A stretch of 64,000 bases of DNA from contig OY762289.1 of assembly GCA_963665495.1 (NCBI GenBank), positions 4,216,001-4,280,000 of the forward strand. The letters run 5' to 3'. This stretch comes from G963665495 sp963665495. GTDB taxonomy: Bacteria; Desulfobacterota; Desulfovibrionia; Desulfovibrionales; Desulfovibrionaceae. Positions 42,306 to 51,731 of this stretch are shown here, one piece after another; within the stretch, counting starts at the first letter, position 1, and every line of letters begins with the position of its first letter. The notes under the pieces were generated by a model. That model was not told where the DNA came from, did no database searches, and was given only the letters and a program-made list of their open reading frames with translations. Position numbers and translations under genes: made by a program.

Positions 42306-44813
42306 ATGCATATCATCAAACCCGACAACCTTGGCATGTTCCTGCGCATCCTGCCCCGAGAAGGCGGATTCGCCCTGGCGGTTTCGGCCTATGCCTGCTT
42401 TCCGCTCACGGAAAGCGGCCCACGGGAGCTGCTCTTAGAACCCGAGATGTGGGCCAATCTGGCCAAGGCGCTAGGTGAAAACGATATTTTCGACCCCGGC
42501 TATCCCAAGCCCAGGGCCGAATTCCTGCTCTACGGACGCTGTTTTCCCAAGCAGGAAACCACAGGCATGGATGTGAGCGTTCGGGTGGGCGAGCTGTACA
42601 AGAGCTTGCAGATCATGGGCGAGCGCAACTGGAAAGGCGAACGCTGCAGTGATCCGGCCCCTTTGAAGCCCGTGCGCCTGGACTGGACACAGACTTACGG
42701 CGGCCCCCAGTGCGAGCAAAACCCCCTGGGCAAGGGGCACCGCCCGGACAAAAAAATCAAAGAGCTGCCGGCGCCCAGCCTGCTGCGTCCTAAGGCGCTG
42801 CTTACGGATCCGGACAAAGCGATCGAACCCGTCAGTTTCACGGCCATTCCGCCCTTCTGGCCCCAGCGTACGCAGTTGCTCGGCGCATTCGACGACGTCT
42901 GGAAACACGAGGACTGGCCTTATCTGCCCCGCGACAGCAAGGCGGAATTTTTTTGCACAGCCCAGACGGACCAGCGTCTGGAAGGTTTTTTTCAGGGCAC
43001 GGAAGACGTCGAAATCTTCGGCGCGCATCCGCAACGCCAGCGGATCCGCAGCACCCTGCCCGGTCTGCGGGCCAGGCTGTTCGCCCTGACCATTCAGTCC
43101 GAAAGAAAACGCTTCAGCGAAATTCCCAACATGGCGGATACGCTCTGGCTGCTGCCAGAACAGGAAATCGGTATTGTCTGCTTTCGCGGCGTGCTGCAGG
43201 GAGTGGACGAAGACGCCACGGATGTCGCCCACATCATGGGCGCATGGGAACAGCTCGCAACCGAACCCCAGCCGGAAAGCCATTACCGGCAACTGATGCA
43301 GGAATCGCTGGAAGCGCCGGAAGCCGAAGCTGCGCCCCCTGAACCAGCCCCCGCCCCCGAAGCACCGCCGCCTGCCGCCCAGGAGCCGGCGCCCGCCGCT
43401 CCGCCGTCGCCCGAACTCAAGAAGATGATCGGCGAAGTGGAGGCCATCGCCAACAGCCTGCTGGCCAAACACGGACTGACGGAGGCCGACGTGGAACGCC
43501 ACCTGGCGCAACAGATGCCGCCGGCGGTAAAGGTTGCCGCTTCGCCGCAGGAGCTGCAGCAATCCGTGGCGGAACTGGAAGCCCAGGTCCGAAACATTCT
43601 TTCTGCCAGAGGGCTGAAACAAGCGGATGTGGAACGACTCATCGCGGATAAAGAGATCAAGACTCCCCCTCCCAAACAACTTTTGGCGGATCTGGACAAG
43701 GCTCTGGCCACAAAAAATCTTGACCCGCAAAAAAAGCAAGGGTTGATGGACCTGAAGCAGGCATTCCAGACCCTGAGCCAGCTGCCCCCCGTACGCGAGC
43801 CAAAAGCGCCCGCGCCCGAAACGCCACCGGCCGCGGCAGAGTCCGGCAATGCCGCCCCCGATGAATCCGACCCGGATAAAAAACTCATCGGAGCAGACTT
43901 TCACGGACAGGTGCTGCTGGGAGCAGACTTCAGCAACGCGGTTCTGGAAAACGCGGACTTTTCCAACGCCGTTCTGCATGGTGCGGACTTCAGCGGCGCC
44001 ATCCTGACCAATGCGAATTTTTCCAACGCCGACCTTTCGGACGCCAAACTGAACGAAGTCAACGCCGACAGCGCGAACTTCACCAAGTCGCAGCTCATCG
44101 GTACGGACCTGCGCCACGGGCAGTTTTCCCGGTGTGATTTCACCCAGGCTTTTTTCTACCGCGCTGCACTGGACTTTGCGGACTGCAGCAACTCCAACCT
44201 GCTGCAATCCCAGCTGCATTATTCGCGGGCCGAGCGGACATCTTTTCAGCAGGCCAATCTGACCGATGTCAATTTTTACGGATCCTTTTTGAAACGTACC
44301 GCTTTCGGCGGGGCCATCATGCACCACGCCACCTTCAGCGAATGCATTGCCGACGGCGCCGAATTCTACGAAGTAAACGGCACCGGGGTAACCATCCGCC
44401 GCAGTTCTCTGGTCAGCTCGCGGGCGGATGCGAAAACACGCCTGCAAAAAGCTTCCCTGAGCCATGTGGACCTGACAAAAGCCCGCTGGGGCGGCGTAAA
44501 CCTGAAGGGAGCGCGAATCTGGAACGTGCTCATGGATGGCGGCGACTTGTCCAAAGCACAGCTGACGGATACCGCCATTATCCGGCTTCGGGCCAAAAAA
44601 GCCAATCTCGCCAAGGTCCGGTTCGAAAATGCCAATCTGCGAAGGATCAACATCTTTCGCTGCTCCCTGCGCAAAGCCTATATCATCAATACGCGCGTGA
44701 ACCTGGTCAACCTGTTCGGCGCTGATATGTACGGCGCGCACATTGTGGATGCGCGGGCGCATAACTTTAATCAAAAGCGTACGCTGTGGGATAAGGCGAA
44801 CAAAAATGCGTGA
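42306..44813 (+). CDS. DUF2169 T6SS adaptor with pentapeptide-repeat C-terminus
   Basis: 835 residues. The N-terminal ~290 residues match DUF2169 ('ALAVSAYACFPL', 'DWTQTYGGPQCEQNPLGKGH', 'DVEIFGAHPQRQRIRSTLPG'). Then an Ala/Pro-rich linker (~337-367), a charged helical segment (~375-500), and about 300 residues of pentapeptide repeats (A-[DN]-[LF]-x-x) from residue ~526. DUF2169 proteins load PAAR-linked cargo onto VgrG in known T6SS clusters. It begins 4 bp after vgrG. Confidence 0.85.
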   Translation: MHIIKPDNLGMFLRILPREGGFALAVSAYACFPLTESGPRELLLEPEMWANLAKALGENDIFDPGYPKPRAEFLLYGRCFPKQETTGMDVSVRVGELYKSLQIMGERNWKGERCSDPAPLKPVRLDWTQTYGGPQCEQNPLGKGHRPDKKIKELPAPSLLRPKALLTDPDKAIEPVSFTAIPPFWPQRTQLLGAFDDVWKHEDWPYLPRDSKAEFFCTAQTDQRLEGFFQGTEDVEIFGAHPQRQRIRSTLPGLRARLFALTIQSERKRFSEIPNMADTLWLLPEQEIGIVCFRGVLQGVDEDATDVAHIMGAWEQLATEPQPESHYRQLMQESLEAPEAEAAPPEPAPAPEAPPPAAQEPAPAAPPSPELKKMIGEVEAIANSLLAKHGLTEADVERHLAQQMPPAVKVAASPQELQQSVAELEAQVRNILSARGLKQADVERLIADKEIKTPPPKQLLADLDKALATKNLDPQKKQGLMDLKQAFQTLSQLPPVREPKAPAPETPPAAAESGNAAPDESDPDKKLIGADFHGQVLLGADFSNAVLENADFSNAVLHGADFSGAILTNANFSNADLSDAKLNEVNADSANFTKSQLIGTDLRHGQFSRCDFTQAFFYRAALDFADCSNSNLLQSQLHYSRAERTSFQQANLTDVNFYGSFLKRTAFGGAIMHHATFSECIADGAEFYEVNGTGVTIRRSSLVSSRADAKTRLQKASLSHVDLTKARWGGVNLKGARIWNVLMDGGDLSKAQLTDTAIIRLRAKKANLAKVRFENANLRRINIFRCSLRKAYIINTRVNLVNLFGADMYGAHIVDARAHNFNQKRTLWDKANKNA

Positions 44814-45816
44814 TATTCTCCTCAAAGCCGTCAACGAGAAGCTGCCGATTCAGGGGCTGGATTGCTCGGGGCAGAACCTGCGGGAAATCGACTGCACCGG
44901 CGCCGTGTTTGAAAAAGTCAACTTCAAGAACACCAACCTGCACATGGCCACCCTGAACGGAGCGGTCTTTCAGGAATGCGACCTGACAGGCGCCAACCTG
45001 TCCGGAGCCCGGTTCGAAGGCGCGGAATTCGAGACCTGCCGTCTGGCACAGGCTGACTTTTCGCAGGTCCATGCGGAAGACGCCATTTTTGAACAGTGCG
45101 ACGCGAGGGAAACCCGTTTTCTGGGAACCATGCTGCACAACGCGACCTTTACCCAATGCGTCTTCGAAAAAACCAACTTCAGCGACGCCAGCCTCAGCCG
45201 GGCCATGCTGCTGGAAGCGGAGCTAGGATCCGCCATTTTTCTCAACACGAATCTGCAGAAAACCCTGTTCACCAACTCCAAGCTGCCGCACCAGAGCTTT
45301 GCGGGCTGCACCCTCACCCTGGCCATGTTCAACGGCTGCGACCTTACCGAGGCGGTCTTTTCCGACCTGGACATCGGCAAAGTCTTTTTTGTGGGCGCCA
45401 CGCTCACAGGCGCAAAATTTCTCCGGGTCAAGGGAAAACTGGCCAACTTCCGCGGAGCCAAAGCCGACCTGGCCCAATTTCTGGCCGGAAAACTGGAACA
45501 GGCTGATTTTTCCAAGGCTTCCCTGCACGGAGCGGATTTTTCTCAGGCAAGCCTTGACGCCGCCCAGTTCCGGGAGGCAGACTGCAAGGGTGCCAATTTC
45601 AGCAACACCAAGCTGAACTTCGCCAATTTCGCCCAGGCCAAGGTGGAAGAGGCCCGCTTCAGCCACGCGCAGCTGGAAGGGGCGAACATGCACCGGGTGG
45701 CAATGGACAAAGCGAATTTTCACGGAACCGATACGAGCAAAGTCCGCCCCACGGACGATATCCTGGCCGAGGCCGAACAGTGGGAACCGGACGCGCTTTT
45801 TGACGGCCTGCTCTAA
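44806..45816 (+). CDS. Pentapeptide-repeat protein of the T6SS cassette
   Basis: 336 residues made almost wholly of A-[DN]-[FL]-x-x repeats ('LSGARFEGAEFETCRLAQAD', 'LHGADFSQASLDAAQF'), predicting a right-handed quadrilateral beta-helix. No signal peptide. ATG 44806 overlaps the DUF2169 stop by 8 bp; in-frame codons back to 44743 lie inside the previous gene. Likely a structural or adaptor partner in the VgrG/PAAR assembly. Confidence 0.85.
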   Translation: MRDILLKAVNEKLPIQGLDCSGQNLREIDCTGAVFEKVNFKNTNLHMATLNGAVFQECDLTGANLSGARFEGAEFETCRLAQADFSQVHAEDAIFEQCDARETRFLGTMLHNATFTQCVFEKTNFSDASLSRAMLLEAELGSAIFLNTNLQKTLFTNSKLPHQSFAGCTLTLAMFNGCDLTEAVFSDLDIGKVFFVGATLTGAKFLRVKGKLANFRGAKADLAQFLAGKLEQADFSKASLHGADFSQASLDAAQFREADCKGANFSNTKLNFANFAQAKVEEARFSHAQLEGANMHRVAMDKANFHGTDTSKVRPTDDILAEAEQWEPDALFDGLL

Positions 45817-45852
45817 ATTTTCAACACTCAAAGAACCAGGCGGAGAAGCACC

Positions 45853-46482
45853 ATGCAAGCAAACAAAGCCAAAGTCGTTTATCCGGGGCGGATGTTCGGA
45901 CGGGACGCCGCGGGAACCGGGGAACTGCTCCCAGGAACCGTCATTTCCGCTGAAAACGGATTGCTGCGGGTCTGCCTGGCTCAGGGCCAGGTGCTGGAAC
46001 TGAAACGGGCCGCGGCCTGTCTGATCGAACCCGAAGCAGGAGACAGCGTGCTGGTCTACGATCCGGGCGCAGGCCAGGGATACGTGCTCAGCGTGCTGGA
46101 AAAACAACAGCCGGACAGCAAGTTAGCCTTCCCCGGCGACGTTCGCGTCTCCGCCCGCAATCTGCACCTGAACGCCGAGGACACCCTGAATCTGGAAGCC
46201 AGGCAGGGCCAGGCGCGCTTCGTTTTCTTCGGCCTGGTGGCCGCCAGTCTGGACGCCAAAGTGCAAAAGGTCGTCAGCGTTTGCGACGCCATCCGCAGCA
46301 CGGCCCGCTCCTGCGTACAGCATCTGCGCGACAGTTTCCGCCGCGTGGACAACGTGGACAGCGTGGAAGCCGCGCGTATCAGACAACGGGCCACCAAGCG
46401 CTATACCCTGGATGCCGCGGACGCCACCCTGCGCGCCGAAAACGACATGAAAATGGATGGCGAACGGATTCACATCGGATAA
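45853..46482 (+). CDS. DUF3540 T6SS-associated protein
   Basis: 209 residues. 'PGTVISAENGLLRVCLAQGQ', 'AACLIEPEAGDSVLVYDPG' and 'LHLNAEDTLNLEARQG' fit the DUF3540 family, which is regularly found between pentapeptide and DUF4150 genes in VgrG cassettes. The middle resembles the beta-rich OB/tail parts of VgrG-like proteins. GGAGAAG lies upstream of ATG. Exact role unknown; probably spike assembly. Confidence 0.82.
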   Translation: MQANKAKVVYPGRMFGRDAAGTGELLPGTVISAENGLLRVCLAQGQVLELKRAAACLIEPEAGDSVLVYDPGAGQGYVLSVLEKQQPDSKLAFPGDVRVSARNLHLNAEDTLNLEARQGQARFVFFGLVAASLDAKVQKVVSVCDAIRSTARSCVQHLRDSFRRVDNVDSVEAARIRQRATKRYTLDAADATLRAENDMKMDGERIHIG

Positions 46483-46531
46483 ATTTGTAACCGTTGCAGA
46501 GTAGCAAAGACGACAACCACGGAGAAACACA

Positions 46532-46918
46532 ATGTTTGCGTGCACCATAGCGGAAGGCATGGCCATGGGAATGCCGGACGTCTGCAAGACTCCACCCTTT
46601 TCCGAACCCATTCCGTATCCGAACACGGCGGAAATGATGATGGCCGAACCCGCTGCGGAGACCATCCTCGTGTCCGGCTCGCCGGCTCTGAATCTCAACT
46701 CCAGCGTGGAAATGACCATGGGGGACAATGTCGGCGTTGAAGGCGGCGTTGTATCCAGCACCATGATGGAGGCCATGAAATTCTCCGAGGGCAGCACCAA
46801 GGTCATGTTCGAAGGCTCACCGGCCGTCCGTTTGACCTCGCCCACCACCCACAATAACGAGAACGCCATCGGCGTGGTCATGGTGCCCAGCCAGGAAAAG
46901 GTCATGATCATGTCCTGA
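46532..46918 (+). CDS. DUF4150 / PAAR-like spike tip protein
   Basis: 128 residues, Met-rich, with 'PDVCKTPPFSEPIPYPNTAEM', 'VSGSPALNLNSSVEMTMGDN' and 'SEGSTKVMFEGSPAVRL', the PAAR-like DUF4150 pattern. It ends right after the domain, so there is no toxin fused to it. GGAGA lies upstream of ATG. Last gene of the cassette; the next gene is convergent. Confidence 0.88.
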   Translation: MFACTIAEGMAMGMPDVCKTPPFSEPIPYPNTAEMMMAEPAAETILVSGSPALNLNSSVEMTMGDNVGVEGGVVSSTMMEAMKFSEGSTKVMFEGSPAVRLTSPTTHNNENAIGVVMVPSQEKVMIMS

Positions 46919-46991
46919 ACCGGCGAACAGACCATCCGCCGGCTGCTTGCGGCTTTTCTGGTTCTTTATCAAACGCAGTGAGGAGCCCGAT

Positions 46992-47585
46992 TTATACTGT
47001 TTTTATATCCCACCAGTCTTTGCCGTTATTCTCTTTCTGCCAGACCAGGAATTCTTGCAAGGTACTAACGTTAGCTTCCAGTACCGCTTTATACATTTCA
47101 ATGCCGTGAAATTCTATTTTTTCCTGAGCGGCTTCCCATTTTAAGCGTAATATAGTCTTACGAAGAGCAGCTGTCATTGCGGAGTTTATTTTTGCAGCTA
47201 CTGCTTCCGCTTTTCCTACATAAGGTGAATCACTCATCAATTGGATAATATCTATTTGCCATTGCCTGTTGTCTTTATCAAAATAATGCAAATGCCAATC
47301 CAGCGATCTATCATCCTCCTCCATGAAATTAAAATATGAAACCTTTTTAATCCCTTTTTTACGCGCAATTTTTCCAATAGTTTGAAAGCTCTCCATTATA
47401 TCACTGGATCCGGAATAGACATGAAAATCAATATCCAAGTTACTCATCAACAATCCCGTACTCATTGAGCCGACAAGATTCGCCGTGCAGCCTGAAGCTG
47501 CCAGGATTCTCACAATATCGAGTTCCTTAATTATTTCCCAGGCACAGCTCAGGTTTGCGTCTGCTATAGCAAGAAAATCTTCCAT
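46992..47585 (-). CDS. Nucleotidyltransferase-like protein
   Basis: 197 residues. 'GSMSTGLLMSNLDIDFHVYS' resembles the G-S...D-x-D core of the nucleotidyltransferase fold, and 'WQIDIIQL' gives a possible third acidic position. Base composition is clearly more AT-rich than the T6SS genes and neighbours, suggesting transfer. It faces the T6SS cassette (73-bp gap). It could be a modifying enzyme or a toxin/antitoxin-type NTase, but I see no partner gene. Moderate confidence in the fold, low in function. Confidence 0.6.
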   Translation of the reverse strand: MEDFLAIADANLSCAWEIIKELDIVRILAASGCTANLVGSMSTGLLMSNLDIDFHVYSGSSDIMESFQTIGKIARKKGIKKVSYFNFMEEDDRSLDWHLHYFDKDNRQWQIDIIQLMSDSPYVGKAEAVAAKINSAMTAALRKTILRLKWEAAQEKIEFHGIEMYKAVLEANVSTLQEFLVWQKENNGKDWWDIKTV

Positions 47586-47913
47586 ATCTCCCTCTTTACT
47601 GCTTTAAAAAATTACCTGCCCAAGCGTCCGACTGGCAGCCTTACCTTCAAAAAACAGCTGCTTCCTTGCCGTCCTCCGGGGGAATATTGCGTCCGCCGTA
47701 AAACAAAAAAGGCAACGGCTCTCATCACCGCTCTCTTTCTGAGAATCGCCTACATTATGCAGCTTCCCACTGCAAATGCAGCAACGCCTTTTTTCCCTTT
47801 TGCATAATTGCAAAATAACCAGAATTAAATTTTTTCATTTTCTTTCTTGCATGGCCGGGTATTGCTCCTTATGGTAAAATTCTTACAAATTGAATCTACA
47901 GGAGAATTACGTC

Positions 47914-48531
47914 ATGAATATAAGCGTCCAAGAAGCCATTACCTTCAGGCACAGCGTCCGTTCCTTTAAAAAAGAAGCCCTTTCGCAGGAGCAGCTGACC
48001 GAACTTCTGGAAGCGGCCCGCAACGCCCCTTCCAGCCTGAACTCCCAACCCTGGCGTTTCAAGCTGGTCACCGACGCCGCGGACCTGGCCTGGTTCGGCA
48101 CCAGCGACGCAAGCAGAAAGCAGTCCTGGCTGGCCGCAGCTCCGGCCATCATCATCTGCTGCGTGGATCTGGAGCACTATGTGAAAGATTCGCAGTCCGC
48201 CGCTTTTTTCTATCGGGACAACGACCTGATCCAGGGCGAACCCATGGACGGCATCGACGACTATGTCACCCGTGAGGCCACCGCCGAGGACAATGCCAAA
48301 TTCGGCGCCTGCGCCATGAATACGGGCATCGCGGTTGCCTTCCTGATGCTTCGCGCCGTGGAGATGGGGCTGGGCACTTGCTGGGTAGGCATGTTCAATG
48401 AAAAGAACATCAAAGAGCGCTTTGCCATTCCTGAAGGCATGCGCGTTGTAAGTATCCTGGCCGTAGGCAAGCCGGATGAGACCAACGTGCCGGAACGCAA
48501 GCGGAAAAGCCTGGAAGAAATTCTGTTGTAA
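47914..48531 (+). CDS. Nitroreductase-family flavoprotein
   Basis: 205 residues. 'ITFRHSVRSFKKEALS' (FMN phosphate-binding Arg region), 'EAARNAPSSLNSQPWRFKLV', 'NTGIAVAFLMLRAVEMGLGTCWVGMFNEK' and the C-terminal 'VGKPDE' are diagnostic. Cytosolic FMN-dependent NAD(P)H oxidoreductase, substrate unknown. ATG 47914 has AGGAGA 9 bases upstream. Confidence 0.9.
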   Translation: MNISVQEAITFRHSVRSFKKEALSQEQLTELLEAARNAPSSLNSQPWRFKLVTDAADLAWFGTSDASRKQSWLAAAPAIIICCVDLEHYVKDSQSAAFFYRDNDLIQGEPMDGIDDYVTREATAEDNAKFGACAMNTGIAVAFLMLRAVEMGLGTCWVGMFNEKNIKERFAIPEGMRVVSILAVGKPDETNVPERKRKSLEEILL

Positions 48532-48548
48532 TCTTTGGAAAAAAATAA

Positions 48549-48598
48549 CGGCGCAGGGAAGCGCGTATGACTCCCCTGCGCCGCAATAATTTTTTTTA
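48549..48598 (+). terminator. Bidirectional terminator between nitroreductase and DUF3592 genes
   Basis: CGGCGCAGGG / CCCTGCGCCG 10-bp stem followed on the plus strand by CAATAA and eight T's. On the minus strand it is followed by a T-rich stretch as well. Serves both convergent genes. Confidence 0.9.
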
Positions 48599-48610
48599 GT
48601 TTTGGAGAAG

Positions 48611-49804
48611 TCAGCGTCTGCCTGATCCCATATTTCCCATCCCCCCCAGTCCCATGGCCTGGCGCAGTTCTTCCTGCAGCATGCTGCGCCGCCGTTTCAT
48701 GAGCACGAACATCACCACAGGCATGATGAAAATCAAGGACGACATGGAGAGGGCGATCCACATGGCGCGTTCCGCTTCCTCCACTTCGCGGCGGTTCCAG
48801 TCCACATGTCCGGGTTCCAGCACGGCCATGGCCGGATCCCGCGGGTTGTAGCGGATCTCCACGGTGTTGCCTCGCGGATAGGGGGCGATAATCTTCTCGT
48901 GAAAGCTCTGTTTCCTCCCCGCTGCATAACCGAAAAAAATCCGGTTGCAGGAATACGTCCCGCCCCCGACCGTATATTCGTAGCGGATCCTGGCTTCAAA
49001 TCCAGGCACCCGGCTCTTGCCCCGCTTGATGGTCACTTTGGCAACTCTGGAATCAAGTATCACGCCCGGCGCTTTGGGCCAGGAAAGGCTTTCCTGCCCC
49101 AGGGCCAGATCCTGCCTGGCGCTGTCCAGCGAACGTTGCGAGAGCCAGGCCAGAAATCCCACAAAACAGACGGAGAACAGCAGCACCCCTAACAAAAACA
49201 GCCGCATTTTTCTCCAGGAATCCTCCAGCTGCCGTCTGTCGCACAAACGCCCCCAAAAAACGTTTCCGGCGGATAATCCGCGTATGGCCCTTTTCCTCCC
49301 GCCTCTGTAATCCTGGGGGACTTCAAAGACCATTTCCCGGTCACTGGTGGGTGAAAAATAGACATCCACGGGCACGGCCTCTTTCACGGAGCCCTGTTTT
49401 TTGGAAACCGTGCGTACGGAGGCCAGCATCAGCCCAGGTGAAAGCTCTTCCGCGTCCGCATCCCAGAGTTTGACCACCGAACCGTTCAAGGTCATGACCC
49501 CGGTAAACCGGACGAACATCCGGCGCGGCGATTGCGTACGCAGCAGATCAATGGCCCGTTTCACACCAACCAGCAGTTTGCTGAACGTTACGCGCAGAAT
49601 CAACGCCACCAGCAGGCCGGCTCCAACCAAGATTCCCACCAGCAGCAAAAGTTCATTCTGAGCCATTGTCCGGCTGAGGGTGACAACCAGGATGATGTTA
49701 ACGAGAAAAAAAATACCGAGTGCAAGCAAAGGGGCGTATCGTACGGTACGCACATAGCGTTCGAGGGTTTCAAGCCCGGTTTTGGGGCCAGACGGCAGGC
49801 GCAT
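48611..49804 (-). CDS. DUF3592-domain membrane protein
   Basis: 397 residues. Two N-terminal membrane helices (~25-75), another near 205-225 ('FLLGVLLFSVCFVGFLAWLS'), and one near the C-terminus (~350-375). Between the last two is a DUF3592-like domain ('GVILDSRVAKVTIKRGKS', 'FEARIRYEYTVGGGTYSCNR', 'GNTVEIRYNPRDPAMAVLEPG'). GAGGAG lies 8 bases before ATG. Function unknown. Confidence 0.75.
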   Translation of the reverse strand: MRLPSGPKTGLETLERYVRTVRYAPLLALGIFFLVNIILVVTLSRTMAQNELLLLVGILVGAGLLVALILRVTFSKLLVGVKRAIDLLRTQSPRRMFVRFTGVMTLNGSVVKLWDADAEELSPGLMLASVRTVSKKQGSVKEAVPVDVYFSPTSDREMVFEVPQDYRGGRKRAIRGLSAGNVFWGRLCDRRQLEDSWRKMRLFLLGVLLFSVCFVGFLAWLSQRSLDSARQDLALGQESLSWPKAPGVILDSRVAKVTIKRGKSRVPGFEARIRYEYTVGGGTYSCNRIFFGYAAGRKQSFHEKIIAPYPRGNTVEIRYNPRDPAMAVLEPGHVDWNRREVEEAERAMWIALSMSSLIFIMPVVMFVLMKRRRSMLQEELRQAMGLGGMGNMGSGRR

Positions 49805-50057
49805 ACAAAGGACTCCTCAAGGCAAAAATACGTAGTTAACCAAACAATCCGCATCTTGCGACACTAACTGCCACTATAGGCAAGGAATTTGGCTTGTGCA
49901 ATGAAATCTTAAGTTTTTCGCCTGCGCATCAGATTGAAGTCGAATTCCGCGACACGGCAACTGCATGCCGGACCCTGGCTTTGCCGGGTCTTTTACAAAT
50001 CTTTAACCCCCCCTTTGTGGACATCAAAACCACGACCTTGTAAGCTCTGCGGCCAAT

Positions 50058-51731
50058 ATGATGTTGCAACGCAAGACTCTACAAGACGCTTTCTGGTTGC
50101 GGCCGGACTTCCTGGCCGCAGCGCTGATACTCGGCACCACCCTGGTGCGCTTCTGGTTTATCGCCACGAACCAGCTGGATCTGGTGCAGGATGAGGCCCA
50201 ATATTGGGATTGGTCCCGGCGGCTCCAGCTGTCTTACTACTCCAAAGGCCCTTTGATCGCCTATATCATCGGCTTCTGGACAGCAGTTTTCGGCGATACG
50301 GAACTGGGAGTGCGCTTCGGGGCCGTGCTATGCTCGTTTCTGACCCAGACCGTCCTCTACTGCGGCGTTTCCCGACTCTTCAAACGGCCGCGAACCGGGG
50401 TATGGATGCTGGTGATCATGAATACCACGCCGCTGTTCATGGCCTCGGCCCTGCTGATGACCACGGACAATCCCCTGCTGTTGTGCTGGGTGGGCGCGCT
50501 GTTCAGTTTGTATTGGGTGAGCCTGCGCCCCGAGCGCCGGATTCCCTGGCTGCTGCTCGGCCTGTGCCTGGCCCTGGGCGTACTGGCCAAATACATGATG
50601 CTGGCCTTTACGGTCACCGCGCTGCTCTTCACACTGGGCCTGGCACGCGGACGTTCCCTGCCGCCGCATTTTCTGCGCAGGCTTTTGCTGACGCTGCTGA
50701 TCGGCACGGTTGCGGGCATGCTGCCCATCCTGATCTGGAACATGCAGAACGACTTTGTGGGACTATGGCATGTGGGCAAGCTGGCCGGACTGTCCGGCCA
50801 CGCGTCGGGTCCCATGGTCCGCTTCGACCGTTTTCCCGAATATTTCGGCAGCCAGATCGGCCTGCTGACTCCCTGGTGGTTCTGTTTTCTTCTTGCTGGG
50901 GGCTGGTTGGCGCTGCGCGCCGCATTTGGCTCCCCGGCCACCGCACCGGCCGACGCGGCGCTTTCCGAAGCCTCCCGTGACGGCCGTCCGCTGGACCCGC
51001 GCGAAGCCTGGCTGCTGGCCGGGGCTTTCTGGCCCATTTGGGGATTTTTCATTCTCTGGAGCTTTCACGCCAAAATATACGCCAACTGGTCCGGCGTCAG
51101 CTATGCGGGCGGCATCATTCTCGCCTCCATTTCCTTTCAAAGCTGGTTCGCATGGCAGCGAAAACGCCGGAAAGACGAACCACGGGGCAAAACGAAAAAC
51201 TGGAAAGAACGGACGCGCGCGGTATTACGCTCGCCCTGGCTCTGGCCCGGTCTGGGAGCGGCGCTGTTCGTGCTGCTGATGCTGCAGAACCTGATCCCCC
51301 TGCCCGGAGTAGTCAACCCCACCGTACGCCTCAAAGGCTGGTCCGATCTGGGGCGGGAACTGAGCGAACTGCAACAGAGCAAATTCAAGGATCCGGAGAG
51401 GGTCTTTTTCTTTGCGGATACATACGATATGAGCGCTGCATTGGCCTTTTACGCGCCGGGCAAACCAGCAAGCTACTGCGCCTTTCTGGACAGGCGGTTG
51501 AACCAGTACGATCTCTGGCCCGGCCCTGAAGGGAAAAAAGGCTGGGATGCGCTGTATGTGGCGAAAAAATTTAAGGATAAGCTGCCGCCCGGACTGGATA
51601 CCATGTTCGATCACATCGAGCGAATCCATTTTCAAAGCCACCACAGGGGGCAGCCTGCGCGGCCTTTCACTATTTTGTTGTGCTACGGCTTCAATGGCAC
51701 CTGGCCGAAAGCGGAGAAGAAGGTTTTTTGA
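50058..51731 (+). CDS. ArnT/GT39-like polytopic glycosyltransferase
   Basis: 557 residues. N-terminal 'NQLDLVQDEAQYWDWSRRL' contains the acidic first-loop motif (D-E-A-x-Y) of GT-C fold enzymes such as ArnT, and 'YYSKGPLIAYIIGFW' is the next conserved loop. Around ten membrane helices are followed by a C-terminal periplasmic domain. Uses polyprenyl-phosphate sugars to modify lipid A, glycans or proteins; the acceptor is unknown. Its stop overlaps the next start (TGATG), so it is cotranscribed with a YkgJ protein and PBP1A. Confidence 0.82.
   Translation: MMLQRKTLQDAFWLRPDFLAAALILGTTLVRFWFIATNQLDLVQDEAQYWDWSRRLQLSYYSKGPLIAYIIGFWTAVFGDTELGVRFGAVLCSFLTQTVLYCGVSRLFKRPRTGVWMLVIMNTTPLFMASALLMTTDNPLLLCWVGALFSLYWVSLRPERRIPWLLLGLCLALGVLAKYMMLAFTVTALLFTLGLARGRSLPPHFLRRLLLTLLIGTVAGMLPILIWNMQNDFVGLWHVGKLAGLSGHASGPMVRFDRFPEYFGSQIGLLTPWWFCFLLAGGWLALRAAFGSPATAPADAALSEASRDGRPLDPREAWLLAGAFWPIWGFFILWSFHAKIYANWSGVSYAGGIILASISFQSWFAWQRKRRKDEPRGKTKNWKERTRAVLRSPWLWPGLGAALFVLLMLQNLIPLPGVVNPTVRLKGWSDLGRELSELQQSKFKDPERVFFFADTYDMSAALAFYAPGKPASYCAFLDRRLNQYDLWPGPEGKKGWDALYVAKKFKDKLPPGLDTMFDHIERIHFQSHHRGQPARPFTILLCYGFNGTWPKAEKKVF

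Noticed and set aside
42471..44834. 787-codon open frame on the minus strand opposite the DUF2169/pentapeptide gene
   Set aside because: It mirrors the pentapeptide repeats in antisense and has no recognisable domain; the plus-strand gene is well supported.
47604..47813. 69-codon minus-strand frame with two Cys pairs (CCICSGKLH, CLFC)
   Set aside because: Zinc-ribbon-like at first sight, but there is no ribosome site or familiar fold, and it lies in the promoter gap between divergent genes. Not strong enough to call.
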